A stretch of 64,000 bases of DNA from positions 265,501-329,500 of the forward strand of contig NC_071348.1 of assembly GCF_027744825.2 (NCBI RefSeq), written 5' to 3'. The notes beneath the pieces were generated by a model that saw nothing but the letters and a program-made list of their open reading frames with translations, was not told the DNA's origin and made no database searches. Shown piece by piece: positions 50,101-63,000 of this stretch. This DNA comes from Synchiropus splendidus (Eukaryota > Chordata > Actinopteri > Syngnathiformes > Callionymidae). The position numbers were made by a program, and so were the translations under genes. Every line of letters begins with the position of its first letter. Within the stretch, counting starts at the first letter, position 1.

Positions 50101-53100
50101 CTGTGTGAGGGGAGAAGGCACTTCAATAGCGAGCAGACTTTTGCCTCGATGCTCTGTCGCTGGCTGTGAAGAGGAGGCCCTTCTCTTCACAGCTGAGGAG
50201 GAGGCAGTGACATCAGCTCTCTGGGATCTGAAAGCTTTCTAAAGCAATGACTTTAAAAGCATCATCAGTGTGGGACGACAACATTTGTAGAGGGGACTCC
50301 ATAATCCCTCCGTGGCCCAGACACTACCGGGGCAGGTGACAGAGCTCCCTCCCTTTTGAGCCTTTCCAAAGAACGGTATTAATGTACCATCAGAAACTAA
50401 ACTAAATTCAGAACTACACACAGTTCCAAAACCTACATACATACTTTCAGCTATTCAACGACATGAAGACGGGGAGGTAGTCGCCATGGCGACCGACCAT
50501 GAAGCTGAGCCACGTACACAAGCTGGAAGGGATGGCTGACCTTATGAGTGGAGCCGGTCTTGATGAAGTTTTTCTCGAGAACGTTGTCGAGGGCAGGGTC
50601 CAACTCTTCTCCAACATCCTCAATCAACAGGGGGCGCCCAAGAGATAGGCTGTCCTCCAAGTGCGTCTTGAAGTATTTGTGGTTCAGAGAGGTGAGCTAC
50701 GAGTCACAGTGTTATCACAATCGAGTTTGGTCAACGCTTTCTCAGAGGAATAGGACACTTTCTTTTGTGCACAGCTCCAGGTCAGGGGGGCACATCAAGC
50801 GTAGCGTGACAAACAGGATGAGGTTCAAGTATTTCTCCCTCACAGAGGGACATGGTTTTACTCATTCAATTTCTCAAGCTACCTAATAACAACAATAATA
50901 AAACCTTTTACGTCTATATTATTGGTCCCATGACAGGTCAGAGAGGCTGGATGGAGGTGGTTTGGACATGGACAGAGGAGAGAGAGAGAGAGCCAGTGCA
51001 TTGGTAGATGAAGATGTTGAGATGTTGGAACTGGCAGGCAGAAGGTGGAGTGGAAGGCCACATGATGGAGGTGGTGAAGGAGGACATGAGGTTTGAGAGA
51101 AGAGGAAGCAGAGGACAGGGGGAGACGGAGGAAGGTGATCCACCTCTGAAGGGAGAAGCCCACAGAGAAAGATGATGACGAAGAAGAAGAAGAAGAAGAA
51201 AAAGGCGAAGACGAAGAAGAAGAAGGAGGTTGGAACGGGCAGGCAGAAGGTGGAGAGGAAGGCCACATGATGGAGGTGGTGAAGGAGGACATGAGGTTTG
51301 AGAGAAGAGGAAGCAGAGGACAGGGGGAGACGGAGGAAGGTGATCCACCTCTGCTCAGTGGTACCAGTAATGTGAAGCTTCTCTTCCCCCTGAGGGACAT
51401 TACTATTCATCCATGTGTTGCACCTCTTCTTCTTGTTCTTATTGACAGGATTACTGGTGCAAGCACAGGAATCCAAGGGTTCACTGCTGGAGGAAGGAGG
51501 CCGTCTGTGTAGCACTCGTACCAAGACACAGACCGAGTCACCGACAGTAAAGCCCACATTTAATGAATATATTGTCACCAGGAGGAGTGATTATAGAGGA
51601 CTCGTGTCAGCATCCCAGTTTTTTGCCTCAGGTTTCAAGAAGCTCTCCCAGGGAACTGTCCACATTTGTCACCTCCACTTGCCAAAGATGAGTACCTGCT
51701 CTGCTGGCCACTAGTTTCCGCTGCACTCTAGATAGCTTTTGAATTTGACAGCGCTAGTAAGCGGGCTGGATGTGGCCCCCGGGCCTGGAGTTGCACATTA
51801 GGCAAGACACTCAAAGATCATTCAGAAGCTCCTTCGGCAGTAGCTTGTCTCACCAACCTGGAGTTCATTCTTGGCCTCCTTGTTTTTGATCCAGATCTTT
51901 CCTTGTGTCTGGGGATCGATGAGCAGAGGGAAGCGTGCGCCTTTGGTGACAATGATGCCGTTCTGAATGGACAGGTCATCGTTGGGAAGTCCCTGTCAGA
52001 GGAAAGGCAGATTGAGCCGCGAGCCAGCGTGTGACAGCTGGCTGACAGCTGGTATCCATCCTGCACCTGCAGGCTCCACTCGCTGACGGTGGACGCATCA
52101 ATGAGCAGATCGATCAGATTCAGATTGTTCCCAAATGGAATGTCCCGCAGCTTCAGCTCGCGCTGCCAGTCATTCAGGAGGAGGTTCCGGAACTCTTGGT
52201 TGAAAGGGCCGGAGTAGGACAGGAAGGCCGTGGCCAGAAGGATGTCGCCTAGCAAAACGCACTTTTTAGAAATCCACCGGTGGTCACACGAAGTCTTGAG
52301 CTTACCAACGAGCCGTTTGGTCTGAGCAGCAAAGTCTTTGCTCTGCTCCGTCCATCTCTCTTTCTCACCAGCCAAACCGCTGATGAGACTGGACGCCGTC
52401 TGCATCTTGCGCCTGCAGCGCTCCGCGTCCTCAAGGAGCATCTGAGAGAGAGTGAGGTAGAGCCAGGATCAACCACCTGCCTGCTGAGCTTTAAATGTCG
52501 GAGCTCTCCAAACTAGCAGAGGCTGAACGGTGAGGCAGCCCTAGAAACAGCTGAAATCTTCCACTCTTTCAGTGCTTTCCCAGCACAGCAAGTGCTCTAC
52601 CTGTCTTAACCCTCCTGCCTTGTGTGGTCCCGCAGACATTCTCCTGGTGGAATGGGTAGAATATGGGACACCCCTCACCTGTTTCTCCTGCATGGCCTTC
52701 TCGTACTCTGCCTGCACTTCATCCAGCTCTGCCTGCTTAGCATCCAGCTCTGCCTGAGCCATCTGAAGATCCGCATTTGCGATGTCCAAACGATTCTGCT
52801 GCACTTCCAAGTTTGCCTTTGAGAGACGCAGGATGAGACACATCAGCGAAAACACACAACTGTCAATGAGGAAGGGAGACTCTCTGGGAGGAAGACAAGA
52901 AAAACATGACCGTTAAAGTGTCCGATCACAGGCTGTATGGACTCACTAACATCTTAGAGGGTGTCAGCAGCCGTGCGAGCGCATGTTGAGGTGAACACCT
53001 GCTCACTGTGATCAATGGTGAATAATGCATGACTTACTTTAGGCTCGAGTTTTGGTTAGGTCAGCGATGTTGCATCGCTCTGATGTGTATATGCTCAAGA

Positions 53101-56100
53101 CTTCAACATACACTGAAGAAAGGGAGGGCTTAGACGACAGAGTGTTAGACGAGTGTTTTCAGAACTGTGGATGAACCTTGGAGAGTTGACCACCAGCCAA
53201 CCAGAAAACAGGAAATCAATGAGCTGAGCACTGCAGCGAAGGGTCTGGATCAGAGAAGCAACACAGGCACTTCTCGTGTGGGACAGGACAAGCCGACAGT
53301 TGAAGAATGAGCCCCATATAAAGCAAGCAAAATATGCCCATCCACTGTAAGGTGATGGTGAAATCTGGTGAAAGTTGATTGAGAAACCAGACGGCTCTCT
53401 GTACGAAATCGCGGATCAGAACTCTCGGAATCACTAGGGAAATGGAATTGGGACAAAGCCGTCTCTGCGAGTCTCAGTGGGCTGCAGAGGAACATCCAGG
53501 GCTGTGAGACAATCAAAGAGGCCAGAAAATCATTTTTTTCCTTCCGATCCTGGTACTTCAGTTTGAACCTCCGATACGCAGTTTTTTCAATGAGTGGGGA
53601 ATCTAAATAGGACCTTCTAATGTCAGACTCAGACTCACCATCGCCGTGGCCAACCTGTCTCAGCGAACGGTATTTTAGTCATTTTTTGCTGATGCTTTTT
53701 ACTACTGTGCCATTATCTTAAGCTAGCGTTTTTCACCCGGTGTGACGTGGGAAAATGATCCAGTGGCACCTCATGTGTCTGGAGATGACAACATGAAATC
53801 CTGACAGTGAGAAGGTGTTGAGGAGCAACCAAGGTGAGGAGATGATCCCATGGACTGGCTGCCATTCTTTCTCTCCACTCTACTGTAGAGTGTGTTGATG
53901 CTGATGCTGATCCCTCCCTCAGTCAAAGCAGCGCTGCTGTGGTGCGCCGCGCTCCTCTTCCCACACACTCACAGCCAAGAAGCCGCTCACGTGCTTCAAC
54001 AACTTCCAGCTGTTTCTAAAGCTGATGCGCCTCTAACTGGACCACACACCTTCACCACAGAACCATGGAGGGAGGGAGGGAGGGAGGGAGCCGCCACCAG
54101 GCCAAAGACTGTCTGCAGCGCAGAGCTAACAGAGCTAACGGCGAACCTGACCTGTCTGACTTCCAAACTGTATTGATGCTCATGGACTGTCAACGTCTGC
54201 TCTGGGCTTTAAAAGGTGGCTCTGAACAACTAAACGCACCACAAAATACATGTGAAGAGAGGAAGAATCACTGTTGTTATGAAGCAAGTTCAGGCAGAGA
54301 AGCCAAGGATTTGTCTGGAAACTACAGTCACATCATGCAAAAGAGAAGTGATCCCATCCAAACAGTGATTTAAAGTCAGTCCACACATCAGTGAACCATG
54401 ATCTATTTAGCCATATTGCCGCCTCTTTCTGGACACAGGGGAAACAAAGACATCTTCTGCCATGTGTTTGTGCAAACAGCCTGGCAACAGAACAAGCCAG
54501 AGTCAGCAGCTGCAGTGTTTCACAAATGCAAATAGGGGTTTTCTGTAGCACTTTAAGCACAAGTGCACTTTGGCCCAGGCTCCTGTGGTGGTGAGCCCCG
54601 GGATATGTTCAATGAACCAAGGCTGGCCTGTTTCTGACACCAACACCTTTGTGCTGCTGCAGGTGTTGGTGTCAGTCTAGTTCAAAGCCTGCAGACGCCA
54701 GCTCACCTGTAAAGGTAAAACCTCTTTGTTGATGGAGAAAAAGGTGGCCATTGCTTTGGTCCAGGACGCGAGGCCAGCCACGTTACCGCACACCCGCTCG
54801 GCCATCTCAATTTTGAAGTCCGGCATATCAAAGTATGGCTGCAGCAACTCGATGACCTCGTCGTTAATGGTGTCTTTGGGGAATTGCTGTAATGAGAGGA
54901 AGAATTTCACTTTCACACACTGATCAGACTGAAACAAATGACGCTGGAGAGGCACCAAACCTCTCGGTTGAACAGTCTGAATGAGAGAGTTGGGAGTCGT
55001 CAGCCGCATGGGAAACGACATGAAGATGAAAGCTAGCAGGGTCGAGGCGAAGCGCGGCTCCTCAGCGACGGGAATAGAAATCTACAGCACGATAAAAGAT
55101 AAGGCTCTGATGTGAGAAGATAGGAGCGCCAGTGACAGGACGCTCGGAGTCTGGGGAGAGCTAATGTGAAGCCACGGGTGAAGATGAGGAAGACAACATC
55201 TCGTGTCTTTCATGCAGAAAAATGACAATGAATCGAGGCGCCAGCACTCCCACTGCGCATCCAGTTGTTTCCATCGTATTAGCTCTGCGGTGATGTGTGT
55301 GAGAAGAAATGATGGAACCTTCTGCCCCTTGTAATCCAGGCAACACATTGAAGCTGCTGACCATCTTGGTGGGCTCCAGCAATGTTCTCACAAAACTGTT
55401 TTCTAGAAAGAAAATGTTTTTTGTTTTTTTAATCATGGAGGGTTATATTAAAGGCAACCCACTGGAGAAATCTCAAACCGAGAATGCCAACTGTTTCTCT
55501 GGGCGTCTCTGATACCTGAAGTTTTGATTCATTTCCTGCGGATGTGTTCCTCAATACGGTAAAGGAGCAGTCATATCTGCTGCCGCCCTGGAAAGACGCA
55601 AGAGAGCAGCAGGTTCTCTGAAAGCGTCTTGCAGCCATCAGCGTGTAATGTTGTCGGAATTCTCCTTTATGAAGTAAGTGATGTGCGTTTTAGAAGCTGA
55701 GCATTATTCTGCTGACTCAGCACAGGTACGAGCCAGCGCAGCATGGCTGAGCCACGCCGGCGCTGGACTGTGGCAGGATCGGCCGTGACTGCTTTCCTAC
55801 CTGCAGGCTGCCAAGAAAGTTCCCCGCAGTCATCAGTTTGAGCGACTCCTGCCATGACGGCGTGACGCAGTTCTTCTGCGGGTCGATCTTCACCTCCTTC
55901 ACCCTCCTCTGGAACAGCAGCAGCACGCAGTCCATGATTCTCATGATGAGGTGTGGCGGGCGGCCCAGCGTCCGGACTGTAGCAATGTCTGCCGGCTTGA
56001 TGGTCTGAGGCGCAGAGCGGACGGCGGATTAGGTGTCGATGTGTACGTCCGGGTCACTTTACATGCTCGTGTGAAAACAGTGACATTGTTGAGAGGACAA

Positions 56101-57020
56101 GAGGAGATGCCCAAGGCTATCACAACGCCTGACTTGAGAGGTTGACATGGAACAAGCAGTCCAGTCCCAAAAATGGCATGGAAGCCGAGCAAGATTCCCA
56201 TGCACTGGGCTTGGTCTGAAGGAAAGCAGCAGGTAGCTTTCCACGCCAGCTTGGCGCCATGTTTCCACCACTGTAGGAGCACTCAGTCAACGGTGTGCAA
56301 GGCCCTCTTTGGTGCATACACAGTTGATGCTGTTTCATGTCCGGATGATTCATTAAATCATCCGGACATGAAGAAGGCGCAGCCATCTAAAAGCAGTCAA
56401 ACGTAGAGGACAACACCGTCTTATAGAGCGCTGCACCTTGTAAATGTATTTGCAAAGCGATACATTACGGTTGAAATGTTAACTGTGACATAAATATGAA
56501 GATGAAACAAAAGACCAACGCTTGGTGAGACATGATTACAGGAACTCCAGTTGGGCGCGTCCGTACCTGGAGCGCTGACTCCGCCTCCTCCAGCGCTGGT
56601 CGAGCCGCCTCCAGCTTCTGTTCAGCAATGGCCTTCTTTGCCGAGATGCTGTCCACTAAAGCCTGGGCCTTGTCCTTGACCTTTTGGACTTCCAGCTTCA
56701 CATGCTCGGCGGCCTGGGCTTTCACAGTCACCTCCTTTAGCACCTGCAATAGCATGGGCCAGAGCATCCCATGGTTACAGTACCACATTATGTTCCGCCA
56801 GTCCTTGAGTAGATACACAATTTCACCTACCATATCGGCCTTTTCATTAGCAATTTGAAGCTCCTTTTCTTTCACCTCCAGCTCTTTGCTGAGAGCTCCA
56901 ACTGACTCTGAAGCCTCTTTCAGCTTCTCAAGACCTGTGTTCATTCTAAGGAGGAAAGCAAGTAACTGCTGTTATCCCACTGTAAGACGGTGACAAAACT
57001 GCTGTGTTAACAGCTATATA

Positions 57021-57085
<65 letters not shown>

Positions 57086-60000
57086 GATGAAGTACCTGTT
57101 AGCCAGAGTTTGCACCTCGGACCTCTTCTCCTTGTAAATGCTCTTGTAGCCCTGAATGAAGGACAAGTAGGACTTTGGCGTGACGTGGGTCGATCGTCGA
57201 TACCTATAAAGATATCAGATTAATATGCGCAGAGTTTCGTTATTCAGCAGGGTCCTTCACTGGTTGCGTACCGTTGAAAGTAGTCCACAGATTTCTCTGC
57301 CACCCCATCTTGGAAAGAGCCCATGCACTGGACCACTTCATCCTTGACTCGAGCTGAGCAGTCGATCTCAAACATGGACAGGAAGTGCTCAGAGACTAAG
57401 AGGCAGAGCAAAGAGCTGTCAACTGAAAGGAGTAAATGAGAGACATCTAATTCCAAGAATACCAGCAACAAGGGCATCCTTGGGCCACCGACTGAACCAG
57501 TCCATGGTGCATCCCGAAATGAGTGCCGGGAATTTGAGTGCTCGGTTGCGGAACTTCTCTCCGACGGGCGAGAAGCAGAGCACGACGTGGAGGTGATGTC
57601 GAACCCGCAACATGAAGTAGTCGTACAAGTTGTCGTTGGTGGGAGGTCGTCTGGGAAACTCCCGCTTCATCACGGGGATGAGGTCGCTCAGCATCTCGTC
57701 CATTTCGTCGCGAGCAAACAGGTTGGACACCTGAGAGAATAAGCGTTTAACTGTGATGATGGGCCTGTGGACATAAAGGCTAATCATTCTAAACAGCATG
57801 CAACATTTCAGCTCAGCAACGGGGATTCAGACTCACAGTTTTTGGACGGAACTGAGATGGGACCGCACGAAAAGCCACGGCAGTCTCACACCATCAACTG
57901 GCTGTGATTCTGAACACTATCACCTCGACTCACAAGCATGTGCAGCGACACTTACACAAGCACGCCCAAAGATGGCAGGTCTTTATTTCTATTTTTAGCT
58001 CCCGCCGCGGCAGCAGCAACACAATTTGTTAACTTGGTAGCCGGGAGAGTGGTGAGAGAAAGGTGAAGCCGCCAGGGCGGATGATGATCGAGCTCCCCGA
58101 CCACCACAAATAATGTTGCAGCATATCGTGGACAACTTTACTATCAAGATTCATTTCAACATTCCTTATAATGATTAGAATGCAGACGAGGACCATCCAT
58201 CTGGCGACAGTCACTTCAGTTTAAGCGACTGTGTGGGTGGGTGGAGTTAAAAAGAGTGAACCAGTCATGAGGCCACTTCAATACCCGCAGTCAAAATACA
58301 GGCAAAAAAGACTAGTCAGCAACAACGTGGACAGAGGAGGGAAGCAAAAGGATGGTGAAGGGGAAAAAACCAGAGGGCAAAACCGATGAGAAGAGAAGAC
58401 AGAAATCCCATCCTCAAGCATCAACAACAGCAGAAGAAGTGGGAAGAGTGGACCCAGGTTTGCCCCCCTGACCTCTCCAGATGACAGGACATTGTTCATG
58501 TACTCCAGAAAAGACTCCTCCTTGATCTCGTTGTCGGTGAAGATGAAGCTGATGCCTTTCCCCTGTTGACCAGCTGTTCTGTACAAACTCTTCAGGTCGT
58601 CCATCAGGTTGGCAGTGTTGTATGAGCTGGAGCAAAGAACACAGCGTGTCATTCCATTTGCACGCATTTTGGCACATTTGTTCTTGGATACAGCCAGTGA
58701 GGAGCAAGTCACAATCCAACTGATCTCAGGAGTCAGAAGTACAATTACATCTATATCGTATGAATCTTGAGAGAAACAAACAAGAAGCAAAGATGGGATG
58801 TAGGAGGAGAAAAAGAAAGCTTACAGACAGAAACGGTGTCTGCAGAATCGGTCGGGACAAAGAAATAGAAAATCACTTGGGAGCACACACAGAGACGACG
58901 TGACAGGTGGTGGAGAGTCACAATGATGGGGAGTTTCTCAAGCAGATCAGTGCTGAAGAGCAAAGTCCCAAGAGGCAACTTTCTTGTTGTAAACCAAGAA
59001 AGGACCAATAGAGAGAGAGAGAGATGTCAGAGAGGTGAGATGTGCGACAAGACTAGCTGATCGTGCGCTCCCTCTGTTAGTCAGCCACTTGTTTCAGGTC
59101 GATTCTCAACAACAAGTGCTGAGACTTTGGGGCGCTCAGCTCTTCCATGTGTTCCCAGGCAGGTGTTGAAGGTGACAAATGACAAAACAAAACTATCAAT
59201 TTCCTCGCGACTGTGGCGACAAACTGCGGCTCATGTTTCTAATCGCGTATTCCACGGTTGTCTTTTGTGCGTTTGGTGTTTGTCGGAGTCCATTTTGAGC
59301 AACACTTAGTAACTCTCACGAGCTTTGTTTGGACCACCACTTGCATGAGCACCCTGCTAGTTGATAGAGAGTTTATTACCGTGTGAGTGTGATCTGGAAT
59401 GTCTTGTATCCAGCAATGAATGAGGACAGTCTGGTCAGACTCTGTTTGCCAGATCCTCCAACGCCGACCAGCAGTGCGTTCCCCCCTGGGGTCCGGATTA
59501 TCCTCGACAGCTACACACAAACCCATCATAAATAAGGTTGTTTTTTTTTTCAATTCCGTGTTTGCTACAGCTTGGCGCTGAACGTTACCTTGACCAGATG
59601 AGTCATAGCATCCTCAAAGAAGACCATGTCCACTCCAGACCCCCGAACACTCTCATTGTAATGGCTGAGGAACATGTTCAGTCGCTCCCTCAGGCTGTCG
59701 AACGACTCGATGGCTTCGTATACTTTGGGCATATCAAAGTCGCTGTCTTCCGGCTCCTCCCCTGCAGGGGAGAAAAACAAAAAAGAAATCGCGTCATAGT
59801 CAGATGACAGAAGGTCATGTTTCCGGCGCCTGATACCTGTGGCTTCAGGGGCATCTCGTAGAAAGTCAACAAAGTATCTGTCCACTCCGTCCACCATTCT
59901 CTTGTACTCCAGGCCCAGCTTCTCTTGCACCAAGTTCACCAGAGCCTGGTCGAACCACAGCAGGTCCTCAGGAACGGTGAATCTGTCGGCAATCACACGC

Positions 60001-63000
60001 TTGCACTCGTGCTTCCACAACGACAGCAGCACCTGAAAAACATTTCAGAAATCAGAGAACCAGATTAGTATCAACTTTCCCGGCTGAGCAGCTGATTAGT
60101 GTCTCATTTGATGGAATTGTTGACATGAACTCCAGTGTTGTTTCACAGTTCTTGGCAACAACACGTTTAGACGGCTGCGTCAGTTTGGACCTCAGCCTGC
60201 CTGTGGTAACCATATATTCCGTCGCTCTCAATAATTCATCCAGCCCCCAAACCAACAGGGCCGCATCTGCACTCCAAATGGAAATCACCCTCCGACTGTG
60301 AAAATGTATTAGACATTAATGCATGACGTATCGTTGCCACTGAATCAATGTTCTAACTGCCCTCATCGTGAAGGAGATTGTTTTGTCATTGTCCCATCCC
60401 AAAATTCATGACTCGTACATACTGGTAGACATGACGTTAGAAATCAGTGGGTTACCACAAAGGCACTCAGTCGTACCCATTACTATGATTGTTTTTCTGC
60501 ACCCACTACTATTGTTTTTACATTTACGAAGCTGAAAATTTTTGCATGAGATCCAGGCGCATACGCCTCGTCCCTATATCAACAACACGTCTCATGCGTC
60601 AACAAGTCCGGAGTGTTTCATTGAAATGTATTCATTTGTTTTTTGTCCATTTTGCAAGCGGAGATCATGAGGAAATAATTCATCATTCATTTCTGTTGCT
60701 GTCCATCCCTTGGTTGTCTTTAAATCTCTGTCCAACTTGTCATTAGTCCATTAGTCCATTACTCCAAGTACAATTCTCTTGAAGCATGACTTGCAGCGAT
60801 GTGCTGAATCCTTTCTGTGTAACTGATATTCCACCTCGTGTAAACCTCCATGGTCAACCTGAACACTTTTTATTGTGAAGCCGAGAAGCAGCCACCCTTG
60901 CATGCGTTTCCTGAACGGCGACGCAGCCCTCACCTCGACTGAGTCGATGACCTCAGCGGTGGTGTTGAGCATGCCCTGCCAGACTCGGGACAAGTCTCTG
61001 AGGTTGAAGATGTAGTGGAACTTGGCAGGCGTGGGAAGCATCTTAACCTTGGTCATCTGCCAGAGTAGGCGAGTCAGACCAACCAGATGGGGCACCATTT
61101 GACAAACGTCCTCCTTAAACTCTCTCTCTGGGCAGAAGTGGCCTCCACCAATGGCACCTGTGAAGAGGGGAGCATGTTGTATAATCTCTGACAGAGGTTT
61201 CTATGAAGCCAAGAACTAGAACGCTAAATAAGATCGGTGTGTCCACACCGGCCCTTGATCCGATTTCAGATGGACCATTTTGGACAAGATGAACACAACT
61301 CACTGATGAATTCTTCAGCGCGTGAATCTCCACGATCAGTACTTCTGTCAACAGAACCCTTTTGTGGACCCGCTTTGATGACAGAGTTGTCACTGCTGGG
61401 TTAAATGTTTTGAACTTGTTCAATTGATTTCGCTTCATATTCCACAGTCTGTGTGCGTCATACGTGGAAGTCTTAATTTGGGTGGACATTTTCCACCATA
61501 GAGGGCCAAACCGGATGAAAAGTGCCAAACGCTCTCTGCACATGTCGCAACATCACTCCAAGTGTATTCATCTTGAACTGCTACTGACAGTTCTATGGGG
61601 CGGGAGTGAAAACTAGTCAATTCACAGACATTTCAAATGTGTGGAGAAGAGCCGGGAATCAGATGAAGCTGTACAACTTCAAAATTCAGCAGCAGAACCC
61701 AGTGAAGGACAAGGTGCTGAAGCAGGTCAGCGTGGCAGAGGAGGTTAAGGCTTTTGGCCAAAGTGGCCCTGAGAGCCTTTTGTCTGTAACTGTAACATTG
61801 ACCGTAAACAAGCAGCCATAAAACGCCAGTGTTTTACAGTTCCAACACATTAGAATGGGAAATGAGACTGACGTCTTTGACAACCCTGGACCCTGGCTGC
61901 GGTTTCCTCGTCACATTTTTGAGTGTGGATTTCAACGGTGTTTTCTATTTCAAACTGAAGCTCTTCTTACATTTGTCCTGTTGAACTACTCCACTTTCGC
62001 AGCTACCACATCAATCATTTTCAAAACACGCACTGTTTCTTTACCAGCTTCTTTTTGCCTGTACTAGAACTTACTGCTATAACAGTCTTTTAGCCACTGT
62101 ATAAGAACGGAAGCCTTGTTGCCATTCACCAGAAGATCCTTCCCGTAGCTCAACTGACATATGAGGGTTTACATTCTGGCTCGATACTTACCAAATATCT
62201 TGTCAATAGATTGGTTGGAAGGAAGGGTGCAGTTAAAGATGGAGAACTGTCTTTTGAGTCGCTGTGGAATGTCATTGCGTCCGCCACCTGGATGGATCAT
62301 AGCTGCCAAGAACTGAACATCAATGATGCTGGTGAACTCCCCTGGTCTCTCCAGGTTGTAGAATCCATTCTGCTCCATCAGCTGCCGAACAATCTCATTT
62401 GTCACCTGAGTAAAGATTTCTCATGATCGACACGGGTGTTTCAGAGCCCATCAGAGTCCGGTGAGTACCAGAGTCCTACCTGATCTCCCCACTCGTTGAT
62501 GATTGGCATGTTGACATCATCGACAAACACGGTCATTTTCTTCCCGGCGGGTGGTCCATAAGTGGAACCCATCCTCTTGTCCACGTAGCTTTCAACTGTC
62601 CTCTATGGAATTGAAGAGACGATGGAGCAGAAATGGCTCAAATCAAAGCGAAGCCGGCATGATGGATGCTAGCTCGCTGGTGCTCAGACAGCTGCTCTGG
62701 CCGTACGTGCCACGGTCACTCCACAACAGGTTAAGTTCACCTCTCGCTTGAGAGGACGGCCTCCAACTGAATGGAACTGAAGAGGTTTGAAGAGGCCTTT
62801 ACCTGGAACATGAGCGGCGTTGTAGCAGATGAGAAGTTAAGACTCTTTCCTATACGAGTCTCCGGGTCGAACTGGGACATGTAGCTCTTGATCATCACCG
62901 TCTTGGCCGTCCCCTGCTCCCCAATCAGCAAAACAGCCTGGAGAAACATGTTTGCAGTGCTAGGTTTAACTCCGCTTGCGTTGTCGCACGTGTAAACTGC

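Larger units (their letters stand above)
41125..52248 (-). other. dnah5: dnah5 AAA5, AAA6 and C-terminal domain exons
   Basis: AAA5 begins in exon 52248-52067 ([20 protein letters not shown]). Further exons: 51992-51858, 50696-50541, 49879-49697, 49206-49102, 49040-48902, 48834-48720, 48470-48280, 48060-47939, 47049-46900, 46605-46360, 46298-46079, 45823-45618, 45553-45350, 44153-43938, 43827-43615, 43495-43343, 42447-42216 and 41276-41125. AAA6 landmarks are [20 protein letters not shown] and [20 protein letters not shown]. The C-terminal domain has [40 protein letters not shown] and the final GVALLCDVK. All exon lengths keep frame. Confidence 0.88.
52306..57730 (-). other. dnah5: dnah5 stalk coiled coil and microtubule-binding domain
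   Basis: Exons 57730-57463, 57395-57272, 57203-57096, 56945-56831 and 56743-56567 finish AAA4 and form the outgoing stalk helix ([20 protein letters not shown] ... [20 protein letters not shown]). Exons 56004-55801 and 54886-54707 form the microtubule-binding tip ([40 protein letters not shown]). Exons 52816-52679 and 52441-52306 are the returning helix ([20 protein letters not shown]). A possible extra 72-base exon lies between the two tip exons. Confidence 0.85.

Noticed and set aside
50879..51578. Ser/Pro/Leu-rich minus-strand ORFs up to 219 codons
   Set aside because: Shadows of the duplicated LINE segment and its GAA-rich spacer.
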